64,000 nucleotides of DNA. Origin: Ilyonectria destructans. Taxonomy: Eukaryota; Ascomycota; Sordariomycetes; Hypocreales; Nectriaceae. The position numbers and the translations under genes were made by a program. The notes under the pieces were generated by a model. The model ran no database searches and had not been told where the DNA came from. It was given only the letters and a program-made list of their open reading frames with translations. Below, piece after piece: positions 9,928 through 21,751 of the stretch (its first letter is position 1; each line of letters begins with the position of its first letter). Location of the stretch: assembly GCA_020740775.1 (NCBI GenBank), contig JAHEWK010000029.1, forward strand, positions 310,001-374,000, read 5' to 3'.

Positions 9928-11037
9928 ATGGCGCCAACTACTCGAGCCGCCTGCCACGCCGCTCCTGTGTTTCTATCCGCGCAGGAAACGACCGCGAAGG
10001 CCGTCGCCTTGATCAAGCGAGCTGCTGCTCACGGAGCCAACCTGGTTGTCTTTCCCGAAACATACATTGCGGCTTTCCCCATATGGAGTGCGTTGCGAGC
10101 ACCAACAGAGAATCATGAATTTTTTAAACGCATGGCCCTCGAATCCGTGCACGTCGATGGAGACGAGATTAATGCCGTGCGCGCTGCGGCCAAGACGGTA
10201 AAGGTCATGGTCAGCATCGGCTTCTCGGAGAAGGTTCGCTACAGCAGTGCGACGCTCTTTAATTCGAATGTCTTGGTCGACGAGCAGGGCAAGGTGCTAA
10301 ATCATCACCGAAAATTGGTGGCGACCTTTTTCGAGAAGTTGACCTGGGCGCCCGGTGACGGCCACGGGCAGCATGTCGCAGAGACGCAGTACGGCAAGAT
10401 TGGCGCTCTGATTTGCGGAGAAAACACGAATCCACTCGCACGATATGCTCTCATGGCTCAGGGCGAACAGATTCATCTCTCGAGTCGGAGTCTCGACATG
10501 GCCCACTGTCTGGCCAACACGACTGCCACAAGACACCGCGGCTAACGGCAAGGCGAATTACGACAACGTTGCTGCCAACCGAACACGCGCAGCAGCTCAC
10601 TGCTTTGAGGCCAAGTGTTTCGGAGTTCTTTGCGCGGGGGTCTTGGGTGATGATGCCATCCAAGCCGTTGCAAACGGAGCGCCGCATGTCAAAGAACTGC
10701 TTGAGCGGTCTCAGCGGGGGGCCACCATTTTTTTTTGGATCCGACAGGAGCACCGCTGCCTTCCTTCGTGATGAACGAAGATACGCACGAGAAAGAGGAA
10801 GTCGGCTGCCTACAGAAGACGGAAGGGATCTTGTACGCAGACATGAACCTCGATGACTGTATTGAGGGAAAGCAGTACCATGATGTTGTTAGAGGATACC
10901 AGCGAATGGACGTGTTTCAGTTGGCGGTGAACAGGACGCGCCAAAGTCCGACCATATTCACCGAATCGCCGGTGACCGTCTCTTTAGGTGTTGACTACTA
11001 CACTATCTCCAAAGGAGCGGCAGTTCAAGAGCAGTAG
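9928..11037 (+). pseudogene. nitrilase (arylaceto-/aliphatic-nitrilase type) broken by two frameshifts
   Basis: The ATG at 9928 starts a frame with all three nitrilase catalytic residues: Glu in FPETYIAAFPIW, Lys in HHRKLVATFFEKLTW and Cys in GALICGENTNPLAR. At 10478-10496 a 13-bp insertion lies between two TCTCGA repeats and shifts the frame; the family sequence resumes as WPTVWPTRLPQDTAANG in another frame. At about 10727-10736 a run of nine T shifts the frame again, after which DPTGAPLPSFVMNEDTHEKEE continues to a stop at 11037. Enzymes of this family convert nitriles to carboxylic acid and ammonia. Full family length would be covered (about 365 codons). As read, only a 206-residue truncated product with a foreign tail is made. 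The gene is divergent from the aminotransferase. Confidence 0.9.
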
Positions 11038-11557
11038 GATGGAATGTGGGCGATATCTCTCCCACCGGTCGTAGGAAATCAAACTGCTCATCATTAAGGA
11101 GTCGCATTTCACGGGTCTTTGCGGCAAATTTTATTCTCTTTCCGAAGACTAGGGCTTGAAGAAGCTCTCGAATGAGAATTTTCAGTAGGCTCTGTATTAT
11201 GTTGCTCCGGACAAGGGTATGCGTCCACTATCGCCGAGGGTCTGATGATTGGTTCGAGACTGGGAGATCTGTGGATTTTTATCTTGCATTAGGGGCTCGT
11301 TGGCCCTCTAGAATCCAGTCGAAGTCAAAGAATATAGATTGAACGAACCCTCAATGGGTATACTGTGCGCCAGACACACCAAGACTACGGAGGTATGACC
11401 TTTCTACACGCTTCATGCCTGGCTACACGACACGGGTCATGTTGATTTTCCGAACCAAATGTATCAGTGTGCATCCATTTGGGATCGATGGTACCCAGCC
11501 GCCTGACTGACAACCAGCTCCGCCCGAAGTTGTCCAAGGTGCGATCCAAGCGAAAAC
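11038..11557. other. convergent 3' intergenic region
   Basis: This region lies between the nitrilase stop and the stop of the MFS gene. No gene, repeat or structured element was recognised. Confidence 0.4.
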
Positions 11558-13209
11558 TCAGTCCTGCATGTTCCGGCCATTTCGCCATGATCCGCCAAAG
11601 TTGACGATGAGTAGCACTAGCCCCGCGCCAATGAAGACCATCACCGACGAGATGGTGACCGTCCAGCCAACACCGATCGTGTCGATCATGGGGATGCAGC
11701 TGGCAGTCGCAACAGCTGCAAATGCATACCGCACGAGATAGTGACTAGCTTCAGAGAGGTCAGTTGACTATTCAAGATTAGGAGTAGGCAAACACTGACC
11801 CGAGGCTTTTCCGCTCTTGTGTTGCATGACATCCATAATGTACGTATTCAAGCTAGGAAACGCGCTGGTTTGAGAAGCTCCTTGTACGAACATGCAGACA
11901 ACGGGAAGCGCCATCCCACCCAGGCTTCGATCTACAGCCCATCCATATAAGAGAGTCGATCCAGGCAAGACGACTGCCAACAAGAACAAACTAGCACGGA
12001 GGCGGTCTTCCCAAAGTCTAAAGTCCCGCCTCTTCATCCATGACTTGACGGTATGATCGGCTAAACGACCACCAATAGTAGACCCGAGAAGATACCCTGC
12101 CCCTGGTGCTAGGTAGAGTAGTCCCGATTGCAGAGGGGTCGTCAGGCCTAGCCTAGGATTCAGAATATAACGGATAGGTGTAAGGAGTGAGTACATGTTG
12201 AAAGCCATTGCCGCAGAAGCTAGACTCTGTCAGGTGTTAATTCCGAGCGTATCTCTCAGTTCATCAGTTGTTTTGCTCACCATGAAGAGTATGTTCCTTT
12301 CACCCAGGAGCTTGAAGACCAGGGCGGGATTGGACCACTGCCATAGGATCGCTGCCGCAACAGGAAAGCTCTTCCCTTGTAGTTCGACATATCGCGGCTG
12401 TTGAAGAGTTTCGTGCATCACAAACATAGCGATTAGAAGGCAAACGCCTGTCATGGCTACTTGGAGCCAAAAGATCACCCTCCAAGACGTGTATGTGACG
12501 ATAATACCGGACACGAGCGGTCCGAATGCGGGACCGAACAACGTGCCCCGAAGGAACCAGCCCATGGCAGTTGCACGTTCAATCTACAGCCGTCAGTATG
12601 GTGACCGGGTCTTAGAGGTGTTGGTACATACGGGATGGTAGATGTCCGATATGCAAGTCGACCCTAAGACGAGGAAAGCAGTCGCTTGCGAACCTGTCAA
12701 GGCTCGAAAGACGAAAAAAGTAGGGAGATTCGGCGAGAGCGCAGTGCCCAAGGAGGCTATGAGAAACATGAAAGTACTGGCTGTATATACCTGGCCGAAT
12801 AGTTAACCTTGTTGCCCTGGGTCTTCCGGGACCACCGCACATCTCTTACTGGCTTGCGCCCGAACGTGTCAGCTATTGGGCCCCAGAAGCAACACGATAA
12901 TCCAATGATCACGAGATACAAGGCATTGCTGATGCTGATAACGGGAGGTGTCGTATTAAACGTCTCGGTAATCTCAGGAACGGCAGCGAGGATGCTCGTC
13001 GTAGACATGGAGGCTACGAGGCCGCAACAGGCGACGACGAAGGTGATCGAGCTCTTCTGGGCGTGGGTGAACCTAGCGTAGACAGAGCGATGGGTTCGAG
13101 CGGACCCAGCCTCGACTAGACCTGAAGTCGTCTGCTGATGTACCGCATTTTGATCCTGCGCTTCCAAGGGCCCGCTGACCTGTGCTGGTGTCGTTACGGT
13201 CGTCGACAT
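11558..13209 (-). CDS. MFS drug:H+ antiporter (DHA1-type) transporter
   Basis: Five exons (12850-13209, 12632-12790, 12281-12583, 11800-12226, 11558-11748) join in frame to 479 residues. The four GT-AG introns are 48-59 bp. A hydrophilic N-terminus of about 55 residues precedes the first membrane helix (SSITFVVACCGLVASM). MFS motif A is present as GPIADTFGRKPVY, and a motif-C-like stretch is GTLFGPAFGPLVSG. A central loop separates two six-helix halves, and DAG-like repeats recur (GGRLADHTVKSW). The protein would sit in the plasma membrane and export, or less likely import, a small organic compound. Inside the presumed cluster it could handle substrate or toxic intermediates. No disabling change was seen, unlike its two upstream neighbours. 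Confidence 0.88.
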
Positions 13210-13337
13210 GTTCAGAGAAGTCCGAAAATTTGCAGATGGCAATGAGTGAGAATTGGCTTGAGTTGAGACCGGCAATCTTTAAGTAACGTTTAGCTCGACG
13301 GACACGTGCTGGACGCGCGCCCTGCGGTATCGGCGTA

Positions 13338-13484
13338 TTACGGTCGCACATTACCACATGGGTGACAAAACTATGTACGAAAATGACTGGAGCTATTTCG
13401 CACATAGGCTTTCGGCTTTTTATATGGGGCTACAGTATTGATATGGTAGCGCACTGTTTTCAATGTAGCAGAGCTGATGCCATA
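13338..13484 (-). repeat. dispersed repeat, copy 1 (inverted relative to 31707-31912)
   Basis: The reverse complement matches 31771-31900 over about 150 bp. The match includes TGTCACCCATGTGGTAATG, the stretch around ACAGTGCGCTA and CATATAAAAAGCCGAAAGCC. It is non-coding and of MITE or LTR-fragment size. Confidence 0.75.
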
Positions 13485-13489
13485 CCAAG

Positions 13490-13779
13490 CGTCCCCTACA
13501 TGGTCAACGCCAATGAGTGGAACTGGGGATTCAAGACGGGCTGGTTCTACGCCGGTGTTGGCCTCCCGTTCACTCTTGGAATGTGGATCTTGATTCCCGA
13601 AACTTCCGGGTAAGGTTGTGGCATGTGATAATTTTAAACTAATCTTTGACTTAGTCGCTCTGCTGCCGAGTTGGACGAGCTCTTCGAACGTAAGATCAAG
13701 CCGTGGCGATTCCACAAGACAGAGACTGCCACTCAACACCTGGTCACATCCGAGCAGCACCAGTGTATTTTCGAATAAT
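13490..13779 (+). pseudogene. 3' remnant of an MFS sugar (maltose/hexose-type) transporter
   Basis: Two exons (to 13612 and from 13654; intron of about 41 bp) encode YMVNANEWNWGFKTGWFYAG then PETSG, RSAAELDELFERKIKPWRF. This matches the last transmembrane helix and the C-terminal PETKGR-like motif of fungal sugar/H+ symporters. Everything upstream is missing, replaced by the dispersed repeat at 13338-13484. It is a truncated relic. Confidence 0.75.
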
Positions 13780-14618
13780 CATGGATGAGAGGTTCAATCT
13801 TTACCTAGGAAGTTCGGAATGGGTTCGGATTTCTGCCTGTAAAGATTGTTGTTCTCACAGGAGTGTAATGACCTCGATTCTCAGATCGTACTATTGTTTC
13901 CAAGGCCTGACAGTAGCGATCACATCAGACTAGCATGTGCTGACTAGTGTGATTAACGGGCACTTGGTGTTTTAATGAGGTCCGGGCCACTGGCTAGCTA
14001 GTTCCGTGCTTGAGTTATGTAGTTCGCATTGTCAATTGGAACGACATACTTTTTTCCTCCCTCAATCTTCTCTTTCTGGTTTCTGGCTGTAATCAGAAGC
14101 CTATCTATCATCAACTATTCCCAGCCGGAATCGATGGGTCTTGTGCCCGACAAGCTGTTGCCGTCGCTCCCGTTTCTATGTTCTGCCTCATCTGAAGGGC
14201 GGGTCTGATCCTCACCAAGGATGCCTGTCGCTCAAAAACTTTTTATGACCGAGATTTTAATCGTAGTCTCAGAAATCATGATAAAATTCCCTTCCACTCT
14301 GCATTACTTAATCCACTGTCAGATACCGCCTAGAAACTTTTGTGGTTGTCTCTTATATCTAGCCGAGGGGATGCTGAACTATGCAGGGAAAACGGCAGGC
14401 AGCACAATGGATGTTGAGAGGAAGGAAGTATACCTGTATTCCGGAGCCCTGGTTGACACGCCAGCGGTGTTGTGATAATACGGAACGTCTTACCCGCCCA
14501 TTACGAATAGTAGATGAGCCGAGAATGTCTCAACTGATGAGCTCCACCACACTTCTATACACTACGGAATGAGTTGGAAGACTACGGAGTTAAGGTGGAA
14601 AATGGGGTTTAGCCCCCT
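13780..14618. other. non-coding stretch, nothing recognised
   Basis: Only short, unconvincing open frames occur here. No repeat with a visible partner in the window was noticed. Confidence 0.35.
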
Positions 14619-14623
14619 GCATT

Positions 14624-14834
14624 TGTCGGAAGGCTTGCGTGGCACTCGGATGACTTCGCCGTAGATCTGTGTGTATTGTGTATTCCTCCGCTAGGCTATC
14701 ACGGCGTTGATCAGGGGTTATAGGCTTCCCTGACCGCCTTCCTATTCGGGCTATACCCGGCGAAGGGTCGAAGACCCCTGGCTGTCACCACATGACCACC
14801 CGATCAAATGCTCTGTACATGATCCAATCTAACA
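14624..14834. repeat. 211-bp Copia-type solo LTR with target duplication GCATT
   Basis: It starts TGTCGGAAGG and ends CCAATCTAACA (TG...CA). It is flanked by GCATT on both sides (14619-14623 and 14835-14839). It is the same length as, and similar throughout to, the LTRs at 53049-53259 and 53328-53538. The last of those is joined to Copia coding sequence, which assigns the family. Confidence 0.9.
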
Positions 14835-14839
14835 GCATT

Positions 14840-17222
14840 CTCCCAGTCTCCTCAGCGCGGGAAGCAGGGATTCTCGGGGGAAAAACCCGCGTATCGGTAG
14901 CTATGCGCGGTTATCAACCCCTGGTTAGCTTGGATCCAAGCGGGCGGTCCAGTTGTGTGGGTACGAGACCACGCTGACTAGCCTCGGAATTCGGAGACGA
15001 CCCTCAACCTCAGGGTACTTTCACCGCATTTTGAAAAGCCAGCGGTCAGTGTCACTTTCAGCTAGCAACGTCGGTGTCGTGTTGCATTCGGGGCGGGCAG
15101 GGGGGTGTCGGTTAATAATACCCCGCATGATCCCCTGTCCAAGGAGACATCCAAGCACATGGCAGGGCGCATCCAGGGGTTTGACAGCCCAGCCCAATGT
15201 CTTCCTTCATTCATCAATGAAACTGGCCGAAAATTACCAAAAAGGGTTGGCTATTGAGATTTTCACGGAAGGCTCTGCTGAAGAGACTCCATTGGGTGGT
15301 TACTGGTCCTTCCACCGACTCTTGAACGCAGATTCAACCCGTGCCAAGATTGGCACAAACATTCAAGAATAAATTTTAACATTAGTGCGAGATCCCATTG
15401 CCCAACAAGAATATATTTGGGACGCTGGGTTTGGGTGATCGCATCGGTGTTGTCGTATCGCAATTATTAGGTTTCTGAGAATACAGAAACGTGGCGCATG
15501 ATGCGGACTCCGGTCGAAACTAGTCAATGCGGTAGTCTTTGTTGCAAATAGCCTTGTTCGTAAGGAGACGATTATTGACCGACGGGCGCGGTTTACTGGC
15601 GGGTCGCGGCCTAACTCCATCGCCTTGCCCAGCGTCCTTCTCATGACTTTCTGCACTAAGAACTGTTCTTACCCTCTTTCTCGTTATGAAAAGCCACAGA
15701 AGACATCAAGGTTGCATTGATGCACACTCGTTGAGGGCATCCGGTGTCTCCATCGAATCTCGAGCCTCGTTGTTGGAGAATCGCGCATGACGAAACGACG
15801 TCATCCCTCCCACACATTCGCCGATGTATACAGAGTTACAATATGAAACGGGTTTTGGCCACAGATAGCGTCGGATTGTCCTCATTATCACAAATGATCG
15901 ATGCCCGAATTAGATGAGGCAAGAAGCTTCGGCAAAGTCAACTTTGACTTTGGGTCGCCTAGTCACACATCTCCTGGGCGATCTTCATTAGCGAAAATGG
16001 TCACTTCTGGTATAGCGTAGCCGAGGAGCGTAAACTGTAAGCTGGGCTATATGCATGTGGAATCTTTCAACGCTGTGTTGGATTTCGTATCTATGGCTAT
16101 GGAGTCAGCTCTCCCTCCTTCGCTGGCTACTTCCGGAATTAGACTAGTGGGATACAAGACACCATGCGTTAAGTATCCCCTGTAGACGTTGTGTTACTGC
16201 CACATCATCAAACGGGTTAAGTCTTCCGGCTCTGTCGTCTAGGGTGGTATAATCTGTAACAGCATTGTACCGGCATCGAATCGGGAGACACTCTTCTCGC
16301 CGCCGCAGAAGGGCTTAAGGTCACCTGATGGCTCCATTCCGAGTCTGCCTCATCGCCTCAGAGTTCTCTCCCCTGTGCTGTCTTGCAGATCAACAATTGC
16401 AAGAACAGCTATCATTTTTGGTAGAGTATTTGTTTGTTAGACGTAACAATGCCGAGCACAAGCACCCCATTCAGAGAGTTAAAGTGGAGAATCATGGGAG
16501 ACAGGACTCGCTACACGGGGAACTTTTAATCGTTACTGCGTCTGTGACTTCTATTTGAAACTGGAATGATTGAAAAGACATGGCGACCACCGGTGAAGAT
16601 GAGTTGACAGTGAAGAAGCCATGGAAAGAAGATGCAGAACAAAATATTTGATGGTTGGCCGAGGTTCGGCTGCAATGACACTTCCAGGTCTTCACGCCGA
16701 AGAGTGAAATGGTTCCAACATTGTGACAATCGTAATCTTAAATTACTATCAAGTAGCCATGGCCCAAGTTCAATTCCGTTTTCGGGGTTGTTGATTTGTC
16801 GCACTTGTCTAGCATCACTTCTCCCACGTGTGCACACCGGTCACGTAAGGTTGTGTGGGGTTGCTTGTCATCGACAAGGCGCAGGATGTAAGGATTCTCT
16901 TACAATCGGTGCTTAGTGTCGTTGCTAGTTCCAATTGAATGCGTAATAGATTGTGCGTGATACGTGGATGCCTCACTAGTGTCGGCAGATTCCATATGAT
17001 CTCAATCGACCTCCCGGTTTGATCCCGGTGGTCTCGGCCCAGTGTGCCATGTATCTGCCATGCCCTGGCGATTGTCTCGCAAGACTCACCACGTAGCCGA
17101 CGGAAAGCGGCCAACCAGAGACTATTTAAGCAAGTTCCCCTGTCAGGCAACATTTCATCTCATCCACTAGAACACAAGCGACGAAATTTGGACCACTCAA
17201 GATCTCAACTCTTTCACCAACC
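14840..17222. other. long stretch without recognised genes
   Basis: Open frames of 60-140 codons occur on both strands (for example 14953-15372 on +, 16815-17153 on -). None has a recognisable motif or a gene-like exon pattern. The last 200 bp are the promoter side of the FMN protein gene. Confidence 0.35.
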
Positions 17223-17981
17223 ATGTACATCCGAGCCGTCCATGCCGAGGCAGATCTCCGAGTCCTCAGGAGGCTGATCCATGACAACCCATTGGGAATG
17301 TTGACTACTGGCATTCGGTCGGAAAAGTTCCCATTCCTTCAGACCAGTCATATCCCATTCGTCCTAGACGTCGAAGATGAGTCTAGTGAGACCGAACTTG
17401 GCTGCTTGCGAGGTCACCTTGCAAGGCAGAACCCGCAGAGCAAGGCCATGATCGAATACCTTGAGTCAAAGCCCGAACTCAACGCCGTCCTCGAAGATGA
17501 AGTTCTTGTACTCTTCAACCAAGCCGCACATCACTACGTCACACCAAAGTTCTACACCGAGACAAAGCCCACTTCCGGAAAGGTGGTTCCTACCTGGAAC
17601 TACGCAGCAGCTCAAGCATATGGCAAAGCTCGGGTCTTCTTCAAAACTTCCTCAGAGGAAACATCAGCATTCCTTACAAGTCAGATGGCCGACTTGACTC
17701 ACCACAATGAAACGACGACCATGGGGTACACCGGAGGGAATCGACCGACACCATGGAAGGTTACAGATGCGCCGGATAAATACATCGAACTGCTTAAGAA
17801 GGCCATCATTGGCATTGAAATCAAGATTACGAGACTAGAGGGAAAATTCAAGATGAGCCAGGAGATGAGCAAGGGAGATCGGGATGGTGTAGCCGAAGGC
17901 TTCGCGCGCCTCGAGTCAGATGCGGCGAAGGAGGTGTCGCAGATGGTCAAAGTCCGTAGCGATGAGAAGTCTAGATCATAG
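17223..17981 (+). CDS. PaiB-like FMN-binding split-barrel protein
   Basis: Single exon, 252 residues. It opens MYIRAVHAEADLRVLRRLIHDNPLGMLTT, the typical start of the PaiB/FMN-binding family, followed by a conserved HIPFVLD block. The hallmark VPTWNYAAAQAYGKARVF lies at about residues 122-139, and a helical C-terminal tail ends in charged residues. In Bacillus, PaiB is a repressor-type protein. Fungal versions are annotated as FMN-binding or transcriptional regulators of unknown role, and many cluster with catabolic enzymes. It is probably cytosolic. The gene looks intact, and its ATG is the first in the frame after the 5' region. Confidence 0.85.
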   Translation: MYIRAVHAEADLRVLRRLIHDNPLGMLTTGIRSEKFPFLQTSHIPFVLDVEDESSETELGCLRGHLARQNPQSKAMIEYLESKPELNAVLEDEVLVLFNQAAHHYVTPKFYTETKPTSGKVVPTWNYAAAQAYGKARVFFKTSSEETSAFLTSQMADLTHHNETTTMGYTGGNRPTPWKVTDAPDKYIELLKKAIIGIEIKITRLEGKFKMSQEMSKGDRDGVAEGFARLESDAAKEVSQMVKVRSDEKSRS

Positions 17982-18715
17982 TTCGACTCATGTCGCTGGA
18001 GCAATTGAGTGTCTCTCAACAACTAGAGATGAATACGATGCAGTTTTTTTTATATCCAAAGAGAGAGACATGGGACCATGGTTAATGTGATTAAAGAAAT
18101 TGATGAGTCAAGTTTCCTCCTCCCGACATGTGACCTCTGATGCGTGATACTAGGCTCACTTTCAATGGCAGTGGAGATGAGATCTCCGTGGGCTCTAAGG
18201 GCCAGCACCCAAAGTCGGAGTACCAGAGTCAGACTAACATGCTCCGTTGATCCCAAAATGCTACCTCGGCATGGCGTGATGCCGGGTCTAGAATTGCACT
18301 ATGACAAATCTGGTATGCGCCAGCGAGCTGTGAGGCCCACATCTCACCTGGAGTTCCACTCAAACCCAGGAGAGCCATGACGCTGAGCTTTGCTGCCGAG
18401 ACAATCAAAAGATTAACTTATCTGTTCTAGGTCGGGGAGAGTTCTGTATCTCCCTGGAGCGCAGGAAAGTTACGTAATGGTTGTTGCTTTTTTTAACTAT
18501 GGCAAAAGGGAATGTACGCTCGGTTACAAAGCCCCCCTATGGATGAGGAATCATTATTGCTGCGTTTGTTGTCGAGTCAACTCCACCATTGTTAGTTATA
18601 TCCACCTGATCACTGGCTGAGATGAAGTGTATAAAGATGTATTCACTCAGACCCTTAGATATCATCACCAACGAAAATCTCTTGAAGGGTATCGACCGAA
18701 AGACTACCATCTATC
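17982..18715. other. intergenic region
   Basis: No gene was seen. A TATA-like TATAAAG at about 18630 lies some 85 bp upstream of the next start codon and may be the core promoter of the MFS gene. Confidence 0.35.
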
Positions 18716-20217
18716 ATGGAATCTATTAAGATGGACGAAAAATTTGCAACTACGTTGGTGCCGGAAGATATGAACCCAAACCCGAAGCCACAAGCAGAAT
18801 CGCCACCTCCTGACGCTGAGAATGAAGAGGAATCGCTTGATGAGCACGATGGTGGCTACGGTTGGGTTTGCGTTGTTGCCCAGCTACTCATCACCGCAAA
18901 CACGTGGGGTGTCAATGGCGTAAGTTGACTCTGCCCGCCAGGAATCGCATGAACTATTGTGACTTAACTGTGAATAGTCCTTCGGTGTCTACCTTGACCA
19001 CTACCTTTCAACCAATGCTTTCCAAGGGACGTCGCAAGTGGCATATACCTTCGTCGGCGGGCTGTCAATATCTCAGATGACGCTGGTGGCGCCGCTCGTC
19101 ACAACCGCAACGAAACGGTTCGGACTCAAACCTACCTTGGTATTTGGCCTTGTACTTGAAACAGGAGCCTTGATTGCAGCGAGTTATGCGACAGAACTGT
19201 GGCATCTGTGTCTCACCCAGGGTTTCCTCTTCGGTTGGGGCTCCAGCTTTCTGTATGTTGGCACTTATGGGATCATCCCCCAGTGGTTCAATCGAAGAAT
19301 CGGTGGCGCCACCGGTATTGCATCGGCTGGCAGCGGCCTCGGAGGGCTAATCCATAGCCTGGGAAGTCAAGCCATGATATCTAGGCTCGGACTCTCTTGG
19401 TCCTTCCGCATCACGGCAATTTGCACAGGTGTTGCTCATGTTATCTGCACGATCCTGATACGGGACAGAAACAAACATGTGAAGCCACAGCAGCACTACT
19501 TCGACACCAGCCTCTTGAAAAGCATGGATTTTCTCCTAATTCTTTTCTGGACCCTATTTAGTGCAACCGGTTATACCATCGTACTCTTTTCTCTCCCAAA
19601 CAATGCCATCGAAATTGGCGCAACGTTTCACCAAGCCTCGATTGTTGGAGCCATGGTCAATCTGGGAATGGCAATAGGCCGACCGCTTGTTGGATACTTC
19701 AGCGATCACGTCGGAAAGGTCAACATGAGTCTCATCGGAACTATTCTCGCAAGCATCTTTTGCCTTGCTCTTTGGACATCTGCAAACAAAATGTCCACTC
19801 TGTTTGCATTTGCCATCCTTGGGGGCATGGTTCTTGGCACATTTTGGGCGGTAAGTGGATATACTTTCGCAAAAATGCATCATCAGCGGCTAACAAGCGT
19901 GTAAACAGACCATGGGCTCCGTGCTGGTTGCCACCTTTGGCATTAAACGACTGCCCTCTACTCTCTCTGTCGCTTGGACGTTGATATCTTTTCCCACAGC
20001 ATGTAAGTTTTCCAGGCGAAAGTGTCAATGATTGCTACCAAAAAGCTGATATCAACATATAACAGTTGCGGAAGCCATTGCCTTAGGGTTGCGAAGACCA
20101 CATGCCCCAGTCTACCACAATGTGCAAATATTCGCGGGGTTCATGTTCTTTGGTGGTTTTGTTTGCTTAGCACTACTACGTTTTTTGCCACACATTCGAC
20201 GTGAAGCCACACAATAA
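18716..20217 (+). CDS. monocarboxylate-transporter-like MFS protein
   Basis: Four exons (18716-18919, 18978-19850, 19909-20002, 20066-20217) join in frame to 440 residues. The acidic, proline-rich N-terminus ends in DGGYGWVCVVAQLL, the signature start of the fungal monocarboxylate porter (MCH/MCT) family. Later helices include GTYGIIPQWFNRRIGGATGI and GRPLVGYFSDHVGK. Relatives move monocarboxylates or related small acids, or riboflavin, across the plasma or vacuolar membrane. A nitrilase releases a carboxylic acid, so an acid transporter close by is consistent with a shared pathway (inference). No lesion was seen. Confidence 0.88.
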
Positions 20218-20769
20218 AGAACACTCTAGATCGATGGTTTGTATCAAAGCACCTCGCGACTTTCCCCGAGGCTATGGCTCTGTAGGGTTGTGAGAAGTGG
20301 GCAACCGCCAAGGCGATGATGCTCTTCCAATCTCGCTCAATAGGTATTGGGAGATCAAAAATACAAATTGCTCAACTACTAAACTTGACATCAAGATTCT
20401 TGAAATTTTGCTATCTTTACTCTCTGAGCCAACTTCTGTGTTGATAACGTTGTGAAATCTTGGTCCCGAGATAAAAAGTTCTCCATGCCGTGTTTCACCC
20501 TTCACCTTCTCAATAAGATCCTCCCATCTACATCATTTCTTTCTTCATTATTACGGGGTTATCCGTGATAATAAGGTTGATAAATGATTTATTCTAAACT
20601 TAGTAAGGCGCGCGCAATGGCTGGGCTTAATTAATTAGATCCCCCAGTCCTATCAGTCACTTGTATTCTGTCTCCAACCCGCAGGACAGTTCCGATTGGG
20701 GCAACGCAGGCATACTGCCCAAATACAGGCTTATCTGTTGAATGGGTTAGCAGGCAGGATAGAGAGGCA
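20218..20769. other. convergent 3' intergenic region
   Basis: This lies between the MFS and MOSC gene stops. No gene was recognised; an AT-rich patch covers 20540-20640. Confidence 0.35.
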
Positions 20770-21751
20770 CTATTGGCTCATACGTGGAAATGCACTATTG
20801 ACACGACGATCCTGTGCAAGTAGACCATATAGCTGACGGGCTCTAGGCGCGGTCTTTCCTGTAACCAAGTCCACGTTCAAGCTTAAACACCGGGGTGTCT
20901 TAAAAATGCAACGGATGATGGCTTTCTTTGCTTCATGGCTACCAGAGCATACGGTCAGCTGTTTCCAGAAGTCCTCTTCAAAAGGTTGCATGTCTGGTCC
21001 TCCATCAATGTGAATGTTTGGACGGAATCGAAGAATGATGTCCTCAGCTTGATCGCACATGGGCAATCTTGAGCGTGCTTCAACCTCGGAGGCCACTGAT
21101 GTGACTAGAAAAGGGGCAGCATCGGCGAAGCGAAGCCCCTGACTCCGGGGTCTGTCGTCTGATTGAGCAACCAAAGGCCCTAATCGATTCTGAATGAAGG
21201 CGGCACCTGGAATCTCACGTCTGCCTTCTCCACCGATGAATAGCAGTCTAACTGGCATGGCTAGGTGTCCGCTGAAGAATTCGGCAGGTGTGTCTCCTAT
21301 GTCGATTCCCACAGCGCATGTACCCCAAATGTTCAATTCGAAGGTTTTGGAATCGCGACATGATAATGGCGCAGGAGTAAGAGGAATGGTAATAGACGAT
21401 GCTGGTTGGGCCAGAGTGTAACGGATGGTGAGCTGTGACCAGTCACTGTCAATGGATGGCTGGAACAGGGAGAGAGCAGGCAAGGTTTTGATTGTGAGGT
21501 GTTGTGAAAATCGGCTCGAACGCTCTGTTGGTAAGGCTTTGATGAGAATGTATTGGCGATCGAATCGAAACCCTTCACTTGTCACCTCTGCAAAGGTCAC
21601 CTCGACCGGTAGGATCGACTTGATTGGATAAATGAACAACTGTGGAGAGAGGGACCTGTTAGCGAATATTCTCAATGCGTACCGACGGAGCGATGGCTAA
21701 TATCGCTGGAAGTTACTTAAACGAGACACAACCTACACGCTGAATGTGCAT
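20770..21751 (-). CDS. MOSC-domain protein (mARC/Mo-cofactor-type)
   Basis: Exon 1 is only 15 bp (21737-21751, encoding MHIQR) and exon 2 is 20770-21639. The 97-bp intron has GTAGGT and CCACAG ends. The 294-residue product begins MHIQRLFIYPIKS, the classic opening of the MOSC N-terminal beta-barrel, then VTSEGFRFDRQYILI. The C-terminal MOSC domain contains FADAAPFLVTS, FRPNIHIDGG and the cysteine-bearing CIFKTPRCLSLNVDLVTG. Such proteins bind sulfurated Mo cofactor and include N-hydroxylated-compound reductases. Here an isolated MOSC protein sits near a sulfite-oxidase-like gene. The tiny first exon is inferred: it is the only upstream ATG that splices in frame and restores the family start. 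Confidence 0.82.

Noticed and set aside
14953..16916. Several frames of 75-140 codons on both strands
   Set aside because: No recognisable motif, no consistent exon pattern and no similarity to anything else in the window.
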